A stretch of DNA of 64,000 bases from Paraburkholderia bryophila (GTDB lineage Bacteria > Pseudomonadota > Gammaproteobacteria > Burkholderiales > Burkholderiaceae). The DNA lies in NCBI RefSeq assembly GCF_013409255.1, contig NZ_JACCAS010000001.1:2232001-2296000 (forward strand), read 5' to 3'. Made by a program: the position numbers and the translations under genes. Positions within the stretch are counted from its first letter, which is position 1, and every line of letters starts with the position of its first letter. The notes under the pieces are model-generated. The model worked only from the letters and a program-made list of their open reading frames with translations, did not search any database and was not told the DNA's origin. Of the stretch, positions 31,106 to 39,891 are shown piece after piece.

Positions 31106-31684
31106 TTACTGCTTGATGCCTTCGGACTGGATATGCAGCTTCGTATCCATATTGAAGCCGTACTTCGTGCCGAAATCCATGCCGTAATCGGCGCGGTTGA
31201 AATGCGCACTCGCTTCCACGCCGCACACTTCGCGCTTGAGCACCGGATGCTGCATGCACTTGAACGAATCGATCGTCAGATTCAGCGGCTTGGTGACGCC
31301 GTGCATCGTCAGGCTACCGATCACCTGAACCGGCTTGTCGCCGTCGAACTTGATGTCCGTGCCTTTATAGGTCACCGCCGGATACTTCGCGACGTCGAAG
31401 AACGCGTCCGTTTTCAGATGCTCGTCGAGCTTCGTGTTACCGGTTTCGACCGAGGCGGGGTCGACCGTCACGTCCACCGTGCCGGTTTTCGCCGCGCGGT
31501 CGAGCGTGACCGTGCCCGAGCTCTTGGTGAACTTGCCGCGCCACACCGACAGACCGCCGAGGTGATCGGCCTCGAAGCTCGGATACGTATGCGTCGGATC
31601 GAGCTGATAGGTATCGGCCGCGAAAGCACCGACCGAGAAAGCAGAAGCCAGCGCGCCGACGGCGATCAACAGAGATGTTTTCAA
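31106..31684 (-). CDS. YceI family periplasmic protein (first copy)
   Basis: A 192-aa protein with a cleavable signal peptide ([16 protein letters not shown]...GAFA, cut after about residue 22). It carries the YceI-domain features [36 protein letters not shown] and [14 protein letters not shown]. YceI proteins are lipocalin-like and bind isoprenoid or amide lipids in the periplasm. A second YceI gene and a cytochrome b561 gene lie upstream on the same strand, as in many proteobacteria. Confidence 0.92.
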   Translation of the reverse strand: MKTSLLIAVGALASAFSVGAFAADTYQLDPTHTYPSFEADHLGGLSVWRGKFTKSSGTVTLDRAAKTGTVDVTVDPASVETGNTKLDEHLKTDAFFDVAKYPAVTYKGTDIKFDGDKPVQVIGSLTMHGVTKPLNLTIDSFKCMQHPVLKREVCGVEASAHFNRADYGMDFGTKYGFNMDTKLHIQSEGIKQ

Positions 31685-31732
31685 TTCATGCTCCCAGGTT
31701 CTTGTTAGGCCGTGAACTTCACGAAGCGAAGC

Positions 31733-32296
31733 TCACTTGCGTGCCGCAACGATATGAAACTTGATGACCACGTCATCGGCGACGACCGACGTATCCTTCC
31801 ACTCGCCGGTGCCGATGTCGAACTGTGAGCGCTTGATCGGCAGCAAGCCGTCGAACACCTGCTGGCCGCCCTGCTGCGTCACCGTAACCGGCACGACGAC
31901 CGTTTGCGATTTGCCCTTGATGGTCAGCTTGCCGGTCACCTTGAACTGGTTGCCGCCGGCCGGCGCAATCGCGCTGGAGACGAACGTGGCGCTCGGATAG
32001 GTCTTCGCATCGAACCAGTCCTTGCCGCGGACCTGGTCGTTGTAGCTCTCGTCGCCGAGATCGTAGCTGCCCACGTCGATAGTGAACTGCGCGCTGCCCT
32101 CGGCCGGTTTGGCCGGATCGAACTTGACCTGCGCGGTGAATTTACCGAACTTGCCTTCCACCGGCACGTTCATCTGCTTCGAGGTGGCCGTCACCGTGCT
32201 CTTCGCGACGTCGACCTGAGCGAGCGCGCTGCCGGCCGCGGTCAGCGAAGCCGCGGCGAAGGCGGCGAGCATGTAGCGATAAAACGAGACCTTCAT
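31733..32296 (-). CDS. YceI family periplasmic protein (second copy)
   Basis: A 187-aa paralogue of the downstream YceI protein, with its own signal peptide (MKVSFYRYMLAAFAAASLTA ending near SALA). Domain features include VDVAKSTVTATSKQMNVPVE, WFDAKTYPSATFVS and LTIKGKSQTVVVPV. I chose the ATG at 32296, 8 bp after the cytochrome b561 stop codon, which indicates co-translation; the open frame extends much further upstream inside that gene. The two YceI proteins are diverged, so this is not a recent duplication. Confidence 0.92.
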   Translation of the reverse strand: MKVSFYRYMLAAFAAASLTAAGSALAQVDVAKSTVTATSKQMNVPVEGKFGKFTAQVKFDPAKPAEGSAQFTIDVGSYDLGDESYNDQVRGKDWFDAKTYPSATFVSSAIAPAGGNQFKVTGKLTIKGKSQTVVVPVTVTQQGGQQVFDGLLPIKRSQFDIGTGEWKDTSVVADDVVIKFHIVAARK

Positions 32297-32304
32297 GTTT
32301 ATCC

Positions 32305-32865
32305 TTATTTGAGGAAAGGGAGCATGCGCGACAACAGACCGTCGCGGTCCAGCCATTGATGCTTGAGCGCAGCCACGACGTGCAGCGCGACCAGCACGAG
32401 CAAGGTGTAATTCAGCGTGATATGGACGGTCTTCAGCAATTCCTTCAGATGCGGGTCCGGCGCGATCAGACGCGGCAGCGGGATCAGCCCGAGGTAGACC
32501 ACCGGCACATTGGCGGCCGAGCTGTACAGATAGCCGGAGGCGGGAATCGCGATCATCAGCACATACAGCAGCAGATGCACGAGATGCGCGGCGCCGCGCT
32601 GCCAGGCCGGCATGCGGCGCGGCATCGGCGGGGCGGTGTGCGTGGCGCGCCACAGGATGCGCAGCAAGGCGAGCGCGAACACCGTCACGCCGATCCACTT
32701 GTGCCACGAGAAGTAACGCAGCTTGGTGGGCGTGAAGCCGGGAATGTCGGTCATCACCCAGCCGAGCGCAAAGCCGCACACGATCAGCAGCGCGATCAGC
32801 CAGTGAAAGGCGATGGCGGTCCGCGTGTACGACTCCCGGCCAGCGAATGAAGGATTGAGTGCCAT
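32305..32865 (-). CDS. Cytochrome b561 family protein (YceJ-like)
   Basis: A 186-aa four-helix membrane cytochrome of the bacterial b561 group. TRTAIAFHWLIALLIVCGF opens with the first heme histidine; RYFSWHKWIGVTVFALALLR holds the second and TLLVLVALHVVAALKHQWLD a later pair. These proteins move electrons from the quinone pool or superoxide and are commonly encoded next to yceI. I chose the ATG at 32865 (MALNPSF). It heads a three-gene operon with two yceI genes. Confidence 0.9.
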   Translation of the reverse strand: MALNPSFAGRESYTRTAIAFHWLIALLIVCGFALGWVMTDIPGFTPTKLRYFSWHKWIGVTVFALALLRILWRATHTAPPMPRRMPAWQRGAAHLVHLLLYVLMIAIPASGYLYSSAANVPVVYLGLIPLPRLIAPDPHLKELLKTVHITLNYTLLVLVALHVVAALKHQWLDRDGLLSRMLPFLK

Positions 32866-33303
32866 GACAGGTCGACGCAAGCTAAGAGAGGTAAACGGCG
32901 CAACCCGCCCGGTTGTTCCCGGCGCCGCTGCGAATGGCATCGGCGCGCACCGCCCGAACGAACCGGCTGCGGCGTACGCCAAGGCCGCATGCTACCCCAA
33001 GCGCAAAAAGCTGGCTGCGGGTTATGAAGTGCCGATGAACAGGCGAAGGCGCCGGGCTTCCGGTGCAGATGCACCCCGTATTGAACAATAAGGGACGGAG
33101 AGTGTCAGAAGGATGCGAAATCAATATGAAACTGCATGAATAAACCGCTGCCGGCACCACTGCAAAGCCCGCCCGGCGGCCTCCCACGCAACGGCCGATG
33201 CGACGCGGGAGCGCGTTTGGTACTATTGCTGCACCCATTTTGTCAGCCTCGCCATAAAAAACCGGCATAGTCTCGCTCCCCTTCACCGTTAGCCCTCTGC
33301 CGT
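32866..33303. other. Divergent intergenic region between cytochrome b561 and pqiA
   Basis: These 438 bp separate two divergent operons and must contain both promoters, but I find no convincing -35/-10 pair. TTGTCA at 33240-33245 with CATAGT at 33266-33271 is 20 bp apart, too wide to trust. I see no small gene with a ribosome-binding site. Confidence 0.5.
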
Positions 33304-34095
33304 ATGGAACAAGACAATCTGATCGCGTGCCATGAATGCGATACGCTGTTCCGCAAGCCACGGCTTGTGGGGCGCACATCCGCGCGCTGTCCGCGCTGCG
33401 GCGCGACGCTCTATCGCGGCGTCTCGCGCAAGCTCGACAAAATCAGCGCGATGACGCTGGCCGCGCTGATCACCTTCCTGATCGCGCAGGGCTTCCCGAT
33501 CGTCGAACTGGAAACCAACGGCATTACCTCGCAGACCACGCTGTTCGGCGCGCTGATGGCACTGTGGGGCGAGGACATGCAGATCGTCGCGGTCATGGTG
33601 TTCTGCTCGACCATTCTGTTTCCGCTCACCGAGTTGCTTGCGCTGCTCTATGTGCTGATCCCGTTGCGCGCCGGCTATGTGCCCGCCGGCTTCAACCGGG
33701 TGCTGCGCGCGATCCAGTTCGTGCGCCCGTGGGGCATGATCGAAGTGTTCATGCTCGGCGTGCTGATTACGATCGTGAAGATGGTGAGTCTCGCGCGCGT
33801 GATTCCCGAAGCCGCGCTGTTCGCGTTCGGCGTGCTGACGCTGATGTTCGCGGTGGTCGTCACGTTCGATCCGCGCATTCTGTGGGACCTCGCCGACGAA
33901 CTCGGCGATCGCAGCCAGCGTCCGCTGCCGCGCACTTCCGCCGATAGCGCCGCGGCCCAGCTCAATGCGCAGGCCGGCCCGCCCGCGCCGCCCGAGATAC
34001 GGGACGCGGATCACCCGGCGGACCGCCCCGCGGATCACCCCACGGCACGCGCCGGATTGCCGCCAGGCGTGCCGCCTGAGCCGCGTCAAGGATGA
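33304..34095 (+). CDS. pqiA: PqiA-type membrane protein, first half
   Basis: A 263-aa membrane protein with an N-terminal zinc-finger-like site (CHECDTLFRKP and CPRCGATLY) and about four helices, which is one PqiA domain. E. coli PqiA is a single protein of about 417 aa with two such domains; here the second domain is a separate gene. PqiABC is an envelope lipid-transport system in which PqiA is the inner-membrane component. A Pro/Asp/Ala-rich tail of about 45 residues follows the last helix. No ribosome-binding site is apparent before the ATG. Confidence 0.88.
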   Translation: MEQDNLIACHECDTLFRKPRLVGRTSARCPRCGATLYRGVSRKLDKISAMTLAALITFLIAQGFPIVELETNGITSQTTLFGALMALWGEDMQIVAVMVFCSTILFPLTELLALLYVLIPLRAGYVPAGFNRVLRAIQFVRPWGMIEVFMLGVLITIVKMVSLARVIPEAALFAFGVLTLMFAVVVTFDPRILWDLADELGDRSQRPLPRTSADSAAAQLNAQAGPPAPPEIRDADHPADRPADHPTARAGLPPGVPPEPRQG

Positions 34096-34102
34096 GCCCG
34101 CG

Positions 34103-34753
34103 ATGAAATACATCTCCGCAAAACGCGCGGGTCTGGTGAGTTGCCATGCATGCGGCCGGGTCGAGCCGCGCATCCGCTCCGTCACGCCGCAGCACTGCGG
34201 ACGCTGCGGCGCGCGCCTGCATTCGCGCAACCCGGACAGCCTGATGCGCACATGGGCGCTGTTGATCGCCGCCGCGCTGCTGTATATTCCCGCGAACCTG
34301 CTGCCGGTCATGCACACCGCTTCGCTGCTCGGTTCCGAAGACGACACCATCATGAGCGGCGTCGTGTACTTCTGGACGTCGGGTGACTGGCCGCTCGCGG
34401 TGATCGTGTTTATCGCCAGCATCATGGTGCCGATGCTCAAGCTAAGCGTGCTCGTACTGCTCACCGTCACCGCGCAACGCCGTTCGCGCTGGCGGCCCGA
34501 GCAGCGCACCGTGCTCTACCGGATGGTCGAGCGGATCGGCCGCTGGTCGATGCTCGACGTGTTCGTCGTCACGCTGACCGTGGCGCTGGTGCGCTTCAAA
34601 TCGCTTGCCGTCATTACGGCCGGACCGGGCGCGATCGCTTTCGGTTCGGTGGTGATTCTGACCATGCTGGCATCGATGCAATTCGATCCACGGCTCATCT
34701 GGGACAACGTGGAAAGCCGTACTAAAAAACCTCAGGACCCCGATCATGACTAG
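34103..34753 (+). CDS. pqiA: PqiA-type membrane protein, second half
   Basis: A 216-aa protein with its own cysteine pairs (CHACGRVEP and CGRCGARLH) and four helices, matching the second domain of a full-length PqiA. I chose the ATG at 34103 (MKYISAKRAG), 7 bp after the first half; the frame is open further upstream only as a shadow of that gene. Its end overlaps pqiB by 8 bp, so translation is coupled. Together the two halves should form the PqiA membrane unit. Confidence 0.88.
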   Translation: MKYISAKRAGLVSCHACGRVEPRIRSVTPQHCGRCGARLHSRNPDSLMRTWALLIAAALLYIPANLLPVMHTASLLGSEDDTIMSGVVYFWTSGDWPLAVIVFIASIMVPMLKLSVLVLLTVTAQRRSRWRPEQRTVLYRMVERIGRWSMLDVFVVTLTVALVRFKSLAVITAGPGAIAFGSVVILTMLASMQFDPRLIWDNVESRTKKPQDPDHD

Positions 34754-36407
34754 CCCGCAAGGACCGACGCCCGCTTCCGATGATGCGCCGCGCAACGATT
34801 CGAACGGACCGAAGCTGCCGCCCCAACTCCCGGATCCCGACATCGAGCCGCGCAGCCGCTGGCTGCCTTCACTCGTCTGGGTGATTCCGCTGATCGCCGC
34901 GCTGATCGGCATCGCGCTCGTGATCAAGTCGGTGACCGAGAAAGGTCCGACCATCACGATCAGCTTCATCAGCGCCGAAGGCCTCGAGCCCGGCAAGACC
35001 AAGGTCAAGTACAAGGACGTCGACGTCGGCTCGGTGAAGACCATCACGCTGTCGAAGGATTTGTCGCACGTGCTGGTGCAGGTGCAGTTGACCAAGGAAG
35101 GCGAAGACTTCGCCGCCAAGGATTCGCGCTTCTGGGTGGTGCGGCCGCGAATTGGCGCGAGCGGGGTGTCGGGGCTGACCACGCTGCTTTCCGGCGCGTA
35201 TATCGGCGCGGATGCGGGTCATTCGCCGGATGCCGAGAAGAGCTTCGTCGGTCTTGAAACGCCGCCGCCGATCACCGGCGACCAGAAGGGTCACCAGTTC
35301 ATCCTGCACGGCGACTCGCTCGGCTCGATCGACATCGGCTCGCCGATTTTCTATCGACGCGTGCAGGTCGGCCAGGTGGTCGGCTTCTCGCTGGATAAGG
35401 ACGGCACCGGCGTGACGATGCAGGTGTTCGTGTCCGCGCCGTTCGACCAGTACGTCGGCACCAACTCGCGCTGGTGGCATGCGAGCGGCGTCGACCTGCG
35501 GCTCGATTCCAGCGGCTTCAAGCTGAATACGCAGTCGCTGGCGACGGTGATCGTCGGTGGATTGTCGTTCCAGTCGCCGCCGGGCCAGGGCGTGGGGGCT
35601 CAGGCGCCGAACAACATGACGTTCCGCCTCGGCTCCGACGAAGCGGACGCGATGCGTGAACCGGACGGCGTGCCGTTGCGGGTGGTGATGAACTTCAACC
35701 AGTCGCTGCGTGGGCTGTCGGTCGGCGCGCCGGTCGATTTCCGCGGCATCGTGCTGGGGCAGGTGACCAACATCAACATCGACTACGATCCGAAGACGCG
35801 TAGCTTCACGATGCCGGTGACCATGAATTTGTACCCGGATCGCCTTGGCAAACGCTTCCGCGAAACCGCGCCGACGCCGGGCACGCTCGCCGGTCAGACG
35901 CTGCTGCAACAGTTGGTCAAGCATGGTTTGCGCGGCCAGTTGCGCACCGGCAATCTGATTACGAGCCAGTTGTATGTGGCGCTGGATATCTTCCCGAAGG
36001 CGGCGCCGGCAACCGTCGACGTGGCAAGCGATCCGCTCGAACTGCCGACGATTCCGAACACGCTCGACGAGTTGCAACTGCAGGTGGCCGATATCGCGAA
36101 GAAGCTCGATAAGGTGCCGTTCGATCAGATCGGCAACAACCTGAACAGCGCGCTGAAGAACGCCGATCAGTTGTTCACGCGACTCGACACGGAAGTCGTG
36201 CCGCAGGCGCGCGATACGTTGGCGGCGGCGAAGCAGACGTTTGGGACGGCCGAGGCGACGTTGCAGCAGGATTCGCCGTTGCAGTCGGATGTGCATCAGG
36301 CGTTGCAGGAATTGACGCGGACGTTGCAGTCGCTGAATGCGCTGTCGGATTATCTGGAGCGTCATCCCGAGTCGCTGTTGCGCGGTAAAACAGGAGATAA
36401 ACCATGA
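34746..36407 (+). CDS. pqiB: PqiB, MCE/MlaD-domain lipid-transport protein
   Basis: A 553-aa protein with one N-terminal helix (LPSLVWVIPLIAALIGIALV, about residues 39-58) and three MCE domains, the first beginning ITISFISAEGLEPGKTKVKY and the second and third near residues 165 and 290. The C-terminus is helical and coiled-coil-like (QVADIAKKLDKVPFDQIGNN). E. coli PqiB forms a syringe-like tunnel across the periplasm. It overlaps the second pqiA gene by 8 bp and pqiC by 4 bp. Towards its 3' end, codon choice drifts away from C-ending codons. Confidence 0.93.
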   Translation: MTSPQGPTPASDDAPRNDSNGPKLPPQLPDPDIEPRSRWLPSLVWVIPLIAALIGIALVIKSVTEKGPTITISFISAEGLEPGKTKVKYKDVDVGSVKTITLSKDLSHVLVQVQLTKEGEDFAAKDSRFWVVRPRIGASGVSGLTTLLSGAYIGADAGHSPDAEKSFVGLETPPPITGDQKGHQFILHGDSLGSIDIGSPIFYRRVQVGQVVGFSLDKDGTGVTMQVFVSAPFDQYVGTNSRWWHASGVDLRLDSSGFKLNTQSLATVIVGGLSFQSPPGQGVGAQAPNNMTFRLGSDEADAMREPDGVPLRVVMNFNQSLRGLSVGAPVDFRGIVLGQVTNINIDYDPKTRSFTMPVTMNLYPDRLGKRFRETAPTPGTLAGQTLLQQLVKHGLRGQLRTGNLITSQLYVALDIFPKAAPATVDVASDPLELPTIPNTLDELQLQVADIAKKLDKVPFDQIGNNLNSALKNADQLFTRLDTEVVPQARDTLAAAKQTFGTAEATLQQDSPLQSDVHQALQELTRTLQSLNALSDYLERHPESLLRGKTGDKP

Positions 36408-37168
36408 TGCTTGACCGGCTCCCCCGCTCGACGCGCGGGCTTGTGCGCGGTGCGGTTTTCGTCGGCGCTTTGGCCGGTGTGATGGTGGTGGCGGCGTGTT
36501 CGTCGCCGTCTAGCCGGTTTTATACGCTGGGGGTGGATGGGTCGGCGGGGGACGTTGCGGCGGTTAGCGCGCGGACTTCTTCGGCTGCGCCGGCCTGGTT
36601 GATCGAGGTCGCGCCGGTTGATGTGCCGCCGCAGGTCGCCAAGAATCAGATAGTCGTGCAGACCGGGCCGACTCAGGTGAAGGTGCTTGAGGATGAGCGG
36701 TGGGCTTCACTGCCGGGGGATGAGATTCGGCGGGCTTTGTCGACTAGCCTTACGCAGCAGCTCAATACGATTGATGTGTATGGGACGGCGAGGTCGGATT
36801 CGGCTGCGGTTTATCGGGTTAGCTTGAATGTGCAGCGGTTCGAGTCTTGGCCTGGGTCGCATGCGTTGATCGACGCGGTCTGGAGTGTGCGGGCCGTGCG
36901 GAGTAATGCGGTGATGACCTGTCGGAGTGTTGTTAGTGAGCCCGTTGGCGGGGGCTATGACTCGCTGGTTGATGGGCATCGGAAAGCCTTGATGCAGGTT
37001 TCTTTGCAGGTGGCTGCTGCTGTGCGGAGTATGGTTGCGGCTTCTGGGGCTGGGGCTGCTGCTTCGCAGAGTCGTGGGACTGGGGCTGGGGCTGGTAAGA
37101 ACGCTGTCGGCGCTGTTGTTGTGCCGGGTTGTCCTTCTGAGCCGGGGACTGTTGCTGCTGGGGGGTGA
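36404..37168 (+). CDS. pqiC: PqiC/YmbA-family outer-membrane lipoprotein
   Basis: A 254-aa lipoprotein (VVAAC with Cys32) of the ABC-transport auxiliary lipoprotein family. It begins SSRFYTLGV and contains WLIEVAPVDVPPQVAKNQIV, as in PqiC, which links the PqiB tunnel to the outer membrane. The last 45 or so residues are an Ala/Gly/Ser low-complexity tail not expected in the family. Base composition changes strongly along the gene: in 36781-36840 there are 25 G and 17 T but only 10 C and 8 A. The gene ends 50 bp before the inverted-repeat island. Confidence 0.88.
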   Translation: MMLDRLPRSTRGLVRGAVFVGALAGVMVVAACSSPSSRFYTLGVDGSAGDVAAVSARTSSAAPAWLIEVAPVDVPPQVAKNQIVVQTGPTQVKVLEDERWASLPGDEIRRALSTSLTQQLNTIDVYGTARSDSAAVYRVSLNVQRFESWPGSHALIDAVWSVRAVRSNAVMTCRSVVSEPVGGGYDSLVDGHRKALMQVSLQVAAAVRSMVAASGAGAAASQSRGTGAGAGKNAVGAVVVPGCPSEPGTVAAGG

Positions 37169-37217
37169 TGGTTGGGCCTTTTTGCCTGCGCGGCGCTTTC
37201 GGTTGCTCGCTTGCGGG

Positions 37218-37297
37218 GTTGGCCTTTCCTTGCTTTCTTAGTGGTCTATTAGCGTTGCCCCTGTGCGGGGCGGCACTCACTTTTCTTTGCCTGCCGC
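37218..37297 (+). repeat. 80-bp inverted repeat, left copy, outer edge of the island
   Basis: This block is identical over 80 bp, in inverted orientation, to 41412-41491. Weaker similarity continues outward for about 20 bp. It ends 7 bp before the left end of the IS3 element. Confidence 0.95.
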
Positions 37298-37330
37298 CGG
37301 TGTGTGTCAAGGTAGTTGTCGCGTGAACCG

Positions 37331-38353
37331 TTACGCTGCGTGCTTATACATGTCGGCCGAAGCCTGGGTTCGCTCAGGATTCAGATAGACCGAATCCGCG
37401 AGGTGCCAGTTGCGGATAGCGCCTGACCAGCGTGCGGGATTGCGCTGGCGCGAGGTTTGGTAGAGTGCACGCCGTCGGGCTAGCAGCTCGTTCGCTTCGC
37501 CGCGATGCCGTTGCGCCGGACTGACATATTTCAGGCCACTGTGACGGTGCTCCTCGTTGTACCACTGCACAAAGCGCTGAACCCAGACACGGGCAGCGTC
37601 GAGCGTATCAAACGACTGCTCGGGCCACATCGGACAATACTTCGCCGTGCGGAACAGCGACTCGGCAAACGCGTTGTCGTTGCTCACGCGCGGCCGGCTG
37701 AATGAAGGCTGCACGCCCAGATCAATCATGGCCGCGCGCATCGTGGCGCCCTTCATCGCACTGCCGTTATCCGAGTGCAGCACCAGCGGACGACCGGCAA
37801 TGCCTTCGCGCAGACACCCCTTGGCCAGCAGCACGCCCGCGTGCTCGGCCGACTCCTGCTCCCACACCTCGTTCATCACCAGCTTGCGGCTGTAGATGTC
37901 CTTCATCATGTACCAGTAGAAGTAGCGCCCCCGCACCGTGCTGGGCATCCACGTGATATCCCAGCACCACACCTGGTTCGGGCCGGTGGCGCAATGCGTC
38001 GTGAGCGTGCGTCGTTGTGGCGCCTGCGCGCGACCGCGACGCTGCCCCTGACCGGCTGCTTTCAGGATCCGGTAGAACGTCGATTCGGACGCGATATACA
38101 CGCCCTCATCAGCCAGTTTCGGCACGATCTGGTGGGGCGTCAGACTCGCATAACCCGGGCGGTTGGCCACCTCCAGCACGGCCTCACGCTCGGCCTCAGT
38201 CAGCCGGTTCGGCGGCGCCTCCCGGATGGCCAGCGTCCGGCCATCCTGCCGCGTTTCGCGCCAGCGCTGCACGCTGCGCACGCTGATCCCCAACTGCTCA
38301 CACGCAAGGGCACGGCGCGCGCCCTGCTGCACCGCTTCGTCGATCAACTGCAT
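37331..38353 (-). CDS. IS3-family transposase OrfB (DDE catalytic part)
   Basis: A 340-aa frame from its first ATG, carrying the rve-type integrase core: WDITWMPSTVRGRYFYWYMM (first Asp), LHSDNGSAMKGATM (second Asp), and NAFAESLFRTAKY (Glu), followed by WYNEEHRHSGLKYVSPAQRH. The open frame continues upstream of this ATG, without stops, as far as the A7 run at 38416-38422, so the natural product is probably an OrfAB fusion made by -1 frameshifting. The frame is intact. Confidence 0.93.
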   Translation of the reverse strand: MQLIDEAVQQGARRALACEQLGISVRSVQRWRETRQDGRTLAIREAPPNRLTEAEREAVLEVANRPGYASLTPHQIVPKLADEGVYIASESTFYRILKAAGQGQRRGRAQAPQRRTLTTHCATGPNQVWCWDITWMPSTVRGRYFYWYMMKDIYSRKLVMNEVWEQESAEHAGVLLAKGCLREGIAGRPLVLHSDNGSAMKGATMRAAMIDLGVQPSFSRPRVSNDNAFAESLFRTAKYCPMWPEQSFDTLDAARVWVQRFVQWYNEEHRHSGLKYVSPAQRHRGEANELLARRRALYQTSRQRNPARWSGAIRNWHLADSVYLNPERTQASADMYKHAA

Positions 38354-38379
38354 GGCTTCATCGCGATCCGGGCGGCTGA

Positions 38380-38877
38380 TCAGTCTTCCTCTTCCTTGCC
38401 CCAGATCGCGTCGGCTTTTTTTCGCAGGTTCAGCAACGCCGCCGCCTCCGCACGTGCCGCATCGGCGCGCTTGAGCTGACGCTCCAGTTCACGGATGCGT
38501 TTCTGCTGGGCCTTCACTTCCAGGCGCTGGGCCAGCGTGAGTTTTACCTCCGGCGGGTTGGCCTGCTCGCACGCCTCGCGCCACTGCCGGATCTGCTCCG
38601 GATAGATGCCCTTCCTGCGGCAGTACTCTGAAGTCTCCACCTCGCTCAGCGACGCCGTCTCCAGCACCACCCTGAACTTGTCGGCGCTCGACCATTGATC
38701 GCTTGTCTTGCCATTACCCGGCATGAATTCCCCAGCCTGTCTTGCGCTCTGCCGCCAGGCGCGTAGCGTCACCGTCGTGATGCCCGTCGCTCCCGCCAGC
38801 TCGATGACCGCACGATTGAACGGCGGCATCATCTGTTGGACTACCCATTCCCGCGTCTCTGCTGAATAGCGTTGCAT
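38380..38877 (-). CDS. IS3-family transposase OrfA (DNA-binding part)
   Basis: A 165-aa protein with two helix-turn-helix regions (AVIELAGATGITTVTLRAW and TSEYCRRKGIYPEQIRQWRE) and a C-terminal leucine-zipper-like coiled coil (LEVKAQQKRIRELERQLKRA), the usual OrfA plan. It binds the element's ends. Its stop codon overlaps the region read in the -1 frame as OrfB. Confidence 0.93.
   Translation of the reverse strand: MQRYSAETREWVVQQMMPPFNRAVIELAGATGITTVTLRAWRQSARQAGEFMPGNGKTSDQWSSADKFRVVLETASLSEVETSEYCRRKGIYPEQIRQWREACEQANPPEVKLTLAQRLEVKAQQKRIRELERQLKRADAARAEAAALLNLRKKADAIWGKEEED
38416..38422 (-). promoter_or_regulatory. Programmed -1 frameshift site of the IS3 transposase
   Basis: Seven A on the minus strand, read in OrfA as CGA-AAA-AAA-GCC. 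Slipping back one base continues as AGC-CGA-CGC into the OrfB frame, which is open from here to 37331. A-run heptamers are the normal frameshift signal of IS3 elements. Confidence 0.8.
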
Positions 38878-38955
38878 CTTCCTTTCGCTGTCCGCCCTCC
38901 ATCTTTACATCAATCGGTTCGGGCGACGCGACAACTAGGCTGACATGGAGGGGCC

Positions 38956-39265
38956 GCGGCAAAGAGAAGTAGGCAAGAGAAAGCCGGCTCACACCGTTAG
39001 CTCATAAGCGGGTCCCTCGCGCAGTCACGGTAGTGGTGCATCTGGAATCTGTGTTCTCGCGCATTCCACGTTAGTGACACAGCAGTCATTCTTCCGGCGG
39101 CGCTTCGCGCGCCGTCGCGGTCGTTCGCGCACTGACCCTGCTAAGCGGATCCCTCGCGCAGTCGCGATAGTGGTGCATCTGGAATCTGTGTTCTCGCGCA
39201 TTCCACGCTCGTGGCTCAGCAGTCATTTTTCCGGCGGCGCTGCGCGCGCCGTCGCGGTCGTTCAA
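38956..39265 (-). repeat. Left arm of the island: two tandem units of about 137 bp
   Basis: The core CAGCAGTCAT occurs at 39080-39089 and 39217-39226, 137 bp apart, within long similar units. The stretch 38956-39090 is similar to the reverse complement of the right arm just inside its 80-bp block (about 41280-41411), so it continues the left arm after the IS3 insertion. Confidence 0.85.
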
Positions 39266-39350
39266 GTACTACTTGATCGCGGTGCGTTTTTTCGTTCGAC
39301 ACATGCGTTGGTACGCTTGGGCTCCGGGCTCGGATCTGCGCTTTGCCGAC

Positions 39351-39581
39351 TCACAATTTCCGATCTTCCTCAAGCTTGCGACGCTCCCACTCCCGCAGAG
39401 ACGCAATCAAGATCACCGCACGCCGCGGACTCAGCCGCGTTTCTCGCGGTGTCTCACCCTTCGCGCGCAAACGATAGTAAATGTCTTTGCTGATCCTATA
39501 GCGCTCACAAAACTCCGCAATCGTCAGAGGCGCATCTTCAAACATTCTCGGCCGCTCAGCTAACACCGGTTTTTCACTCAT
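39351..39581 (-). CDS. Small helix-turn-helix protein (AlpA/excisionase-like)
   Basis: A 76-aa protein, MSEKPVLAERPRMFEDAPLT..., with the pattern TIAEFCERYRISKDIYYRLR followed by RLSPRRAVILIASLREWERR. This resembles the winged-helix fold of AlpA- and excisionase-type DNA-binding proteins that choose a site by shape and often belong to mobile elements. I chose the ATG at 39581 because AGGA lies about 9 nt upstream; the frame is open to 39704 without likeness to the family. It lies in the lower-GC core of the inverted-repeat island, downstream of another small gene on the same strand. Confidence 0.65.
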   Translation of the reverse strand: MSEKPVLAERPRMFEDAPLTIAEFCERYRISKDIYYRLRAKGETPRETRLSPRRAVILIASLREWERRKLEEDRKL

Positions 39582-39891
39582 CTTCTGCTTTCCTGAAAAG
39601 CGTTTCACTACTCCGTCAGATCTCTCGTCACCACGTACAGGCGCTGTCCAAACTAGCCACTCAATACGCCTCATATCCAGCGGAAAAGAACCGCGCGATA
39701 GCAATAGACGGCATCAAGACAAACAATCGGGCAGCTCAGTTTGTGCCGCCAGAAGGCGCGGCCAGCGCGTAGAATTTCAGAAGCCCTCGACTGTTCGACA
39801 TCTGAAAGACGGGAGTCGACGAGAAAGACGCGGGCAGTCGCGTCTCTCGCCTCTGCTTCTCTCGCAGCGCCCACGCTCAGCGGCATTCCCG
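39582..39891. other. Gap between the two core genes of the island
   Basis: These 310 bp lie between the hypothetical gene and the HTH gene. An 86-codon frame on the minus strand (39671-39931) overlaps the upstream gene by 40 bp and has no ribosome-binding site, so I do not call it. Confidence 0.4.

Larger units (their letters stand above)
37305..38945 (-). mobile_element. IS3-family insertion sequence, 1641 bp
   Basis: The ends are imperfect inverted repeats: TGTCAAGGTAGTTGTCGCG at 37305-37323 and, on the other strand, TGTCAGCCTAGTTGTCGCG from 38945 inward (16 of 19 identical), giving the TG...CA ends of IS3 elements. Both transposase frames are intact and joined by a slippery A7 run. No clear target-site duplication is seen. 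The element sits inside the left arm of the long inverted repeat, whose sequence resumes near 38956. It appears capable of transposition. Confidence 0.9.

Noticed and set aside
33240..33271. Promoter of pqiA (TTGTCA with CATAGT)
   Set aside because: The 20-bp spacing is too wide for a confident sigma-70 promoter.
36933..37310. A 125-codon frame across the pqiC end and the 80-bp repeat
   Set aside because: Pro/Gln/Arg-rich and antisense to pqiC; it arises because the repeat happens to be open in that frame. The right-hand copy gives a similar frame for the same reason.
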